DNA of 64,000 bases. It comes from a virus. The notes under the pieces were generated by a model. It was not told the origin of the DNA. It worked only from the letters and a program-made list of their open reading frames with translations, and searched no databases. Below, piece by piece: positions 63,501 to 64,000 of the stretch; within the stretch, counting starts at the first letter, position 1; every line of letters begins with the position of its first letter. The position numbers were made by a program, and so were the translations under genes. The stretch is taken from the IMG/VR virus record IMGVR_UViG_3300034107_000314, positions 1 to 64,000 of that record, one strand, 5' to 3'.

Positions 63501-64000
63501 TTAAACTAATTCGCAGCCACCAGAAGTACAAGCAAGAGCCTGTTCTAGTTGTGTGTCATCATATATCTCTTCTACAACTGTATAGTCCACTTCTTTGTAC
63601 TCCCGTTTGAGTTCTGTCCATAGTTTGAAGTTATAAATATCCTTCATGCAATATGTAAGCTCTTTAATATCACCTTCAAAATACTTATTAGCAAATTTCT
63701 TGCATCTCTCTACCCATTCGACTTTCGCTTTTCCTTTGATTGGACTTCCAAGACCAGAAATGCTATCACACGCTGCCCAAAGATTATCTTCCCATAAATT
63801 AAGAGCTACTTCGATCAAACCACTTACAAACATAACTCCTTCACCATAATGAGATATCATCTCACTAGGTAAATACACAGCCGTGAATGGGGCTTGTGGA
63901 TAATCTTTATCTCCAGTCACTGGAAGTAAAGAAATGCCGCAGAAGAATTCTCTATTAGCATAGATAAAATCCTCTACTTCATTCCATTCATCGGGCTTAA
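63501..64000 (-). CDS. Class II (B12-dependent) ribonucleotide reductase, 3' end
   Basis: The frame is open to the right edge, so only the C-terminal 165 residues are present. FFCGISLLPVTGDKDYPQAP and FTAVYLPSEM match the region following the radical barrel of adenosylcobalamin-dependent reductases, and the end LACTSGGCELV supplies the C-x4-C redox pair used to recycle the enzyme. It makes deoxyribonucleotides without oxygen dependence. The GTG at 63920 is internal, not the start. HNH endonuclease follows. Confidence 0.75.
   Translation of the reverse strand, partial: KPDEWNEVEDFIYANREFFCGISLLPVTGDKDYPQAPFTAVYLPSEMISHYGEGVMFVSGLIEVALNLWEDNLWAACDSISGLGSPIKGKAKVEWVERCKKFANKYFEGDIKELTYCMKDIYNFKLWTELKREYKEVDYTVVEEIYDDTQLEQALACTSGGCELV

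Overview
The window is part of the genome of a large tailed double-stranded DNA bacteriophage. It is AT-rich and densely packed: genes abut or overlap by ATGA/TAATG junctions, Shine-Dalgarno sites are clear, and no stretch over 300 bases lacks a gene. The order tail tube, tail chaperones, tape measure, tail tip, with no recognisable sheath gene, suggests a siphovirus-like particle. The 2997-residue tape measure implies a very long tail, about 450 nm at the usual 0.15 nm per residue. The host cannot be read from the sequence. No integrase, repressor or tRNA gene was seen, and terminase, portal and capsid genes are probably outside the window, to the left.

Plus strand, 1-37798, virion genes. 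A collagen-like fibre (entered mid-gene), a delta-60 repeat protein and two small beta-type proteins come first (1-3661). Head-tail connector or neck candidates follow (3663-5530), then an unknown virion protein, the probable tail tube protein (6567-7610), three chaperone-region genes (7630-9909), the tape measure (10013-19006) and seven large tail-tip, baseplate or receptor-binding proteins (19012-36216). The last three of these are rich in cysteine. Two small proteins and a structural-looking protein with its own promoter end the block. A bidirectional GC-rich terminator (37897-37925) separates it from the convergent genes.

Minus strand, 64000-37997, metabolism, replication, recombination and glycan genes. 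In transcription order: a class II ribonucleotide reductase (3' end only), an HNH endonuclease, a tail-tube-like paralogue, PhoH, a run of small unknown proteins, a RecA-like recombinase, a Vsr-like nuclease, dUTPase, a small secreted protein, DnaB-type helicase, DnaG-type primase, dNMP kinase and a RecB/Cas4-type nuclease. Next comes a C-family DNA polymerase III alpha subunit divided between two genes, with a DnaQ-like exonuclease and two small genes between the halves, followed by SSB. After that is a tightly coupled eight-gene set of glycosyltransferase, nucleotidyltransferase and methyltransferase-like genes (46073-39894), then an EDxHD endonuclease, a probable Rad52/Erf-type annealing protein and a zinc-ribbon protein.

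The main points of interest are the split replicative polymerase with a degenerate PHP domain; the phage-borne glycan operon alongside a threonine-rich, proline-free collagen fibre that could be its substrate; a promoter-like motif (TGTGTATAATATAATG) found exactly on both strands with two related copies; intrinsic-terminator hairpins inside coding sequences; and a second tail-tube-like gene on the replication strand.
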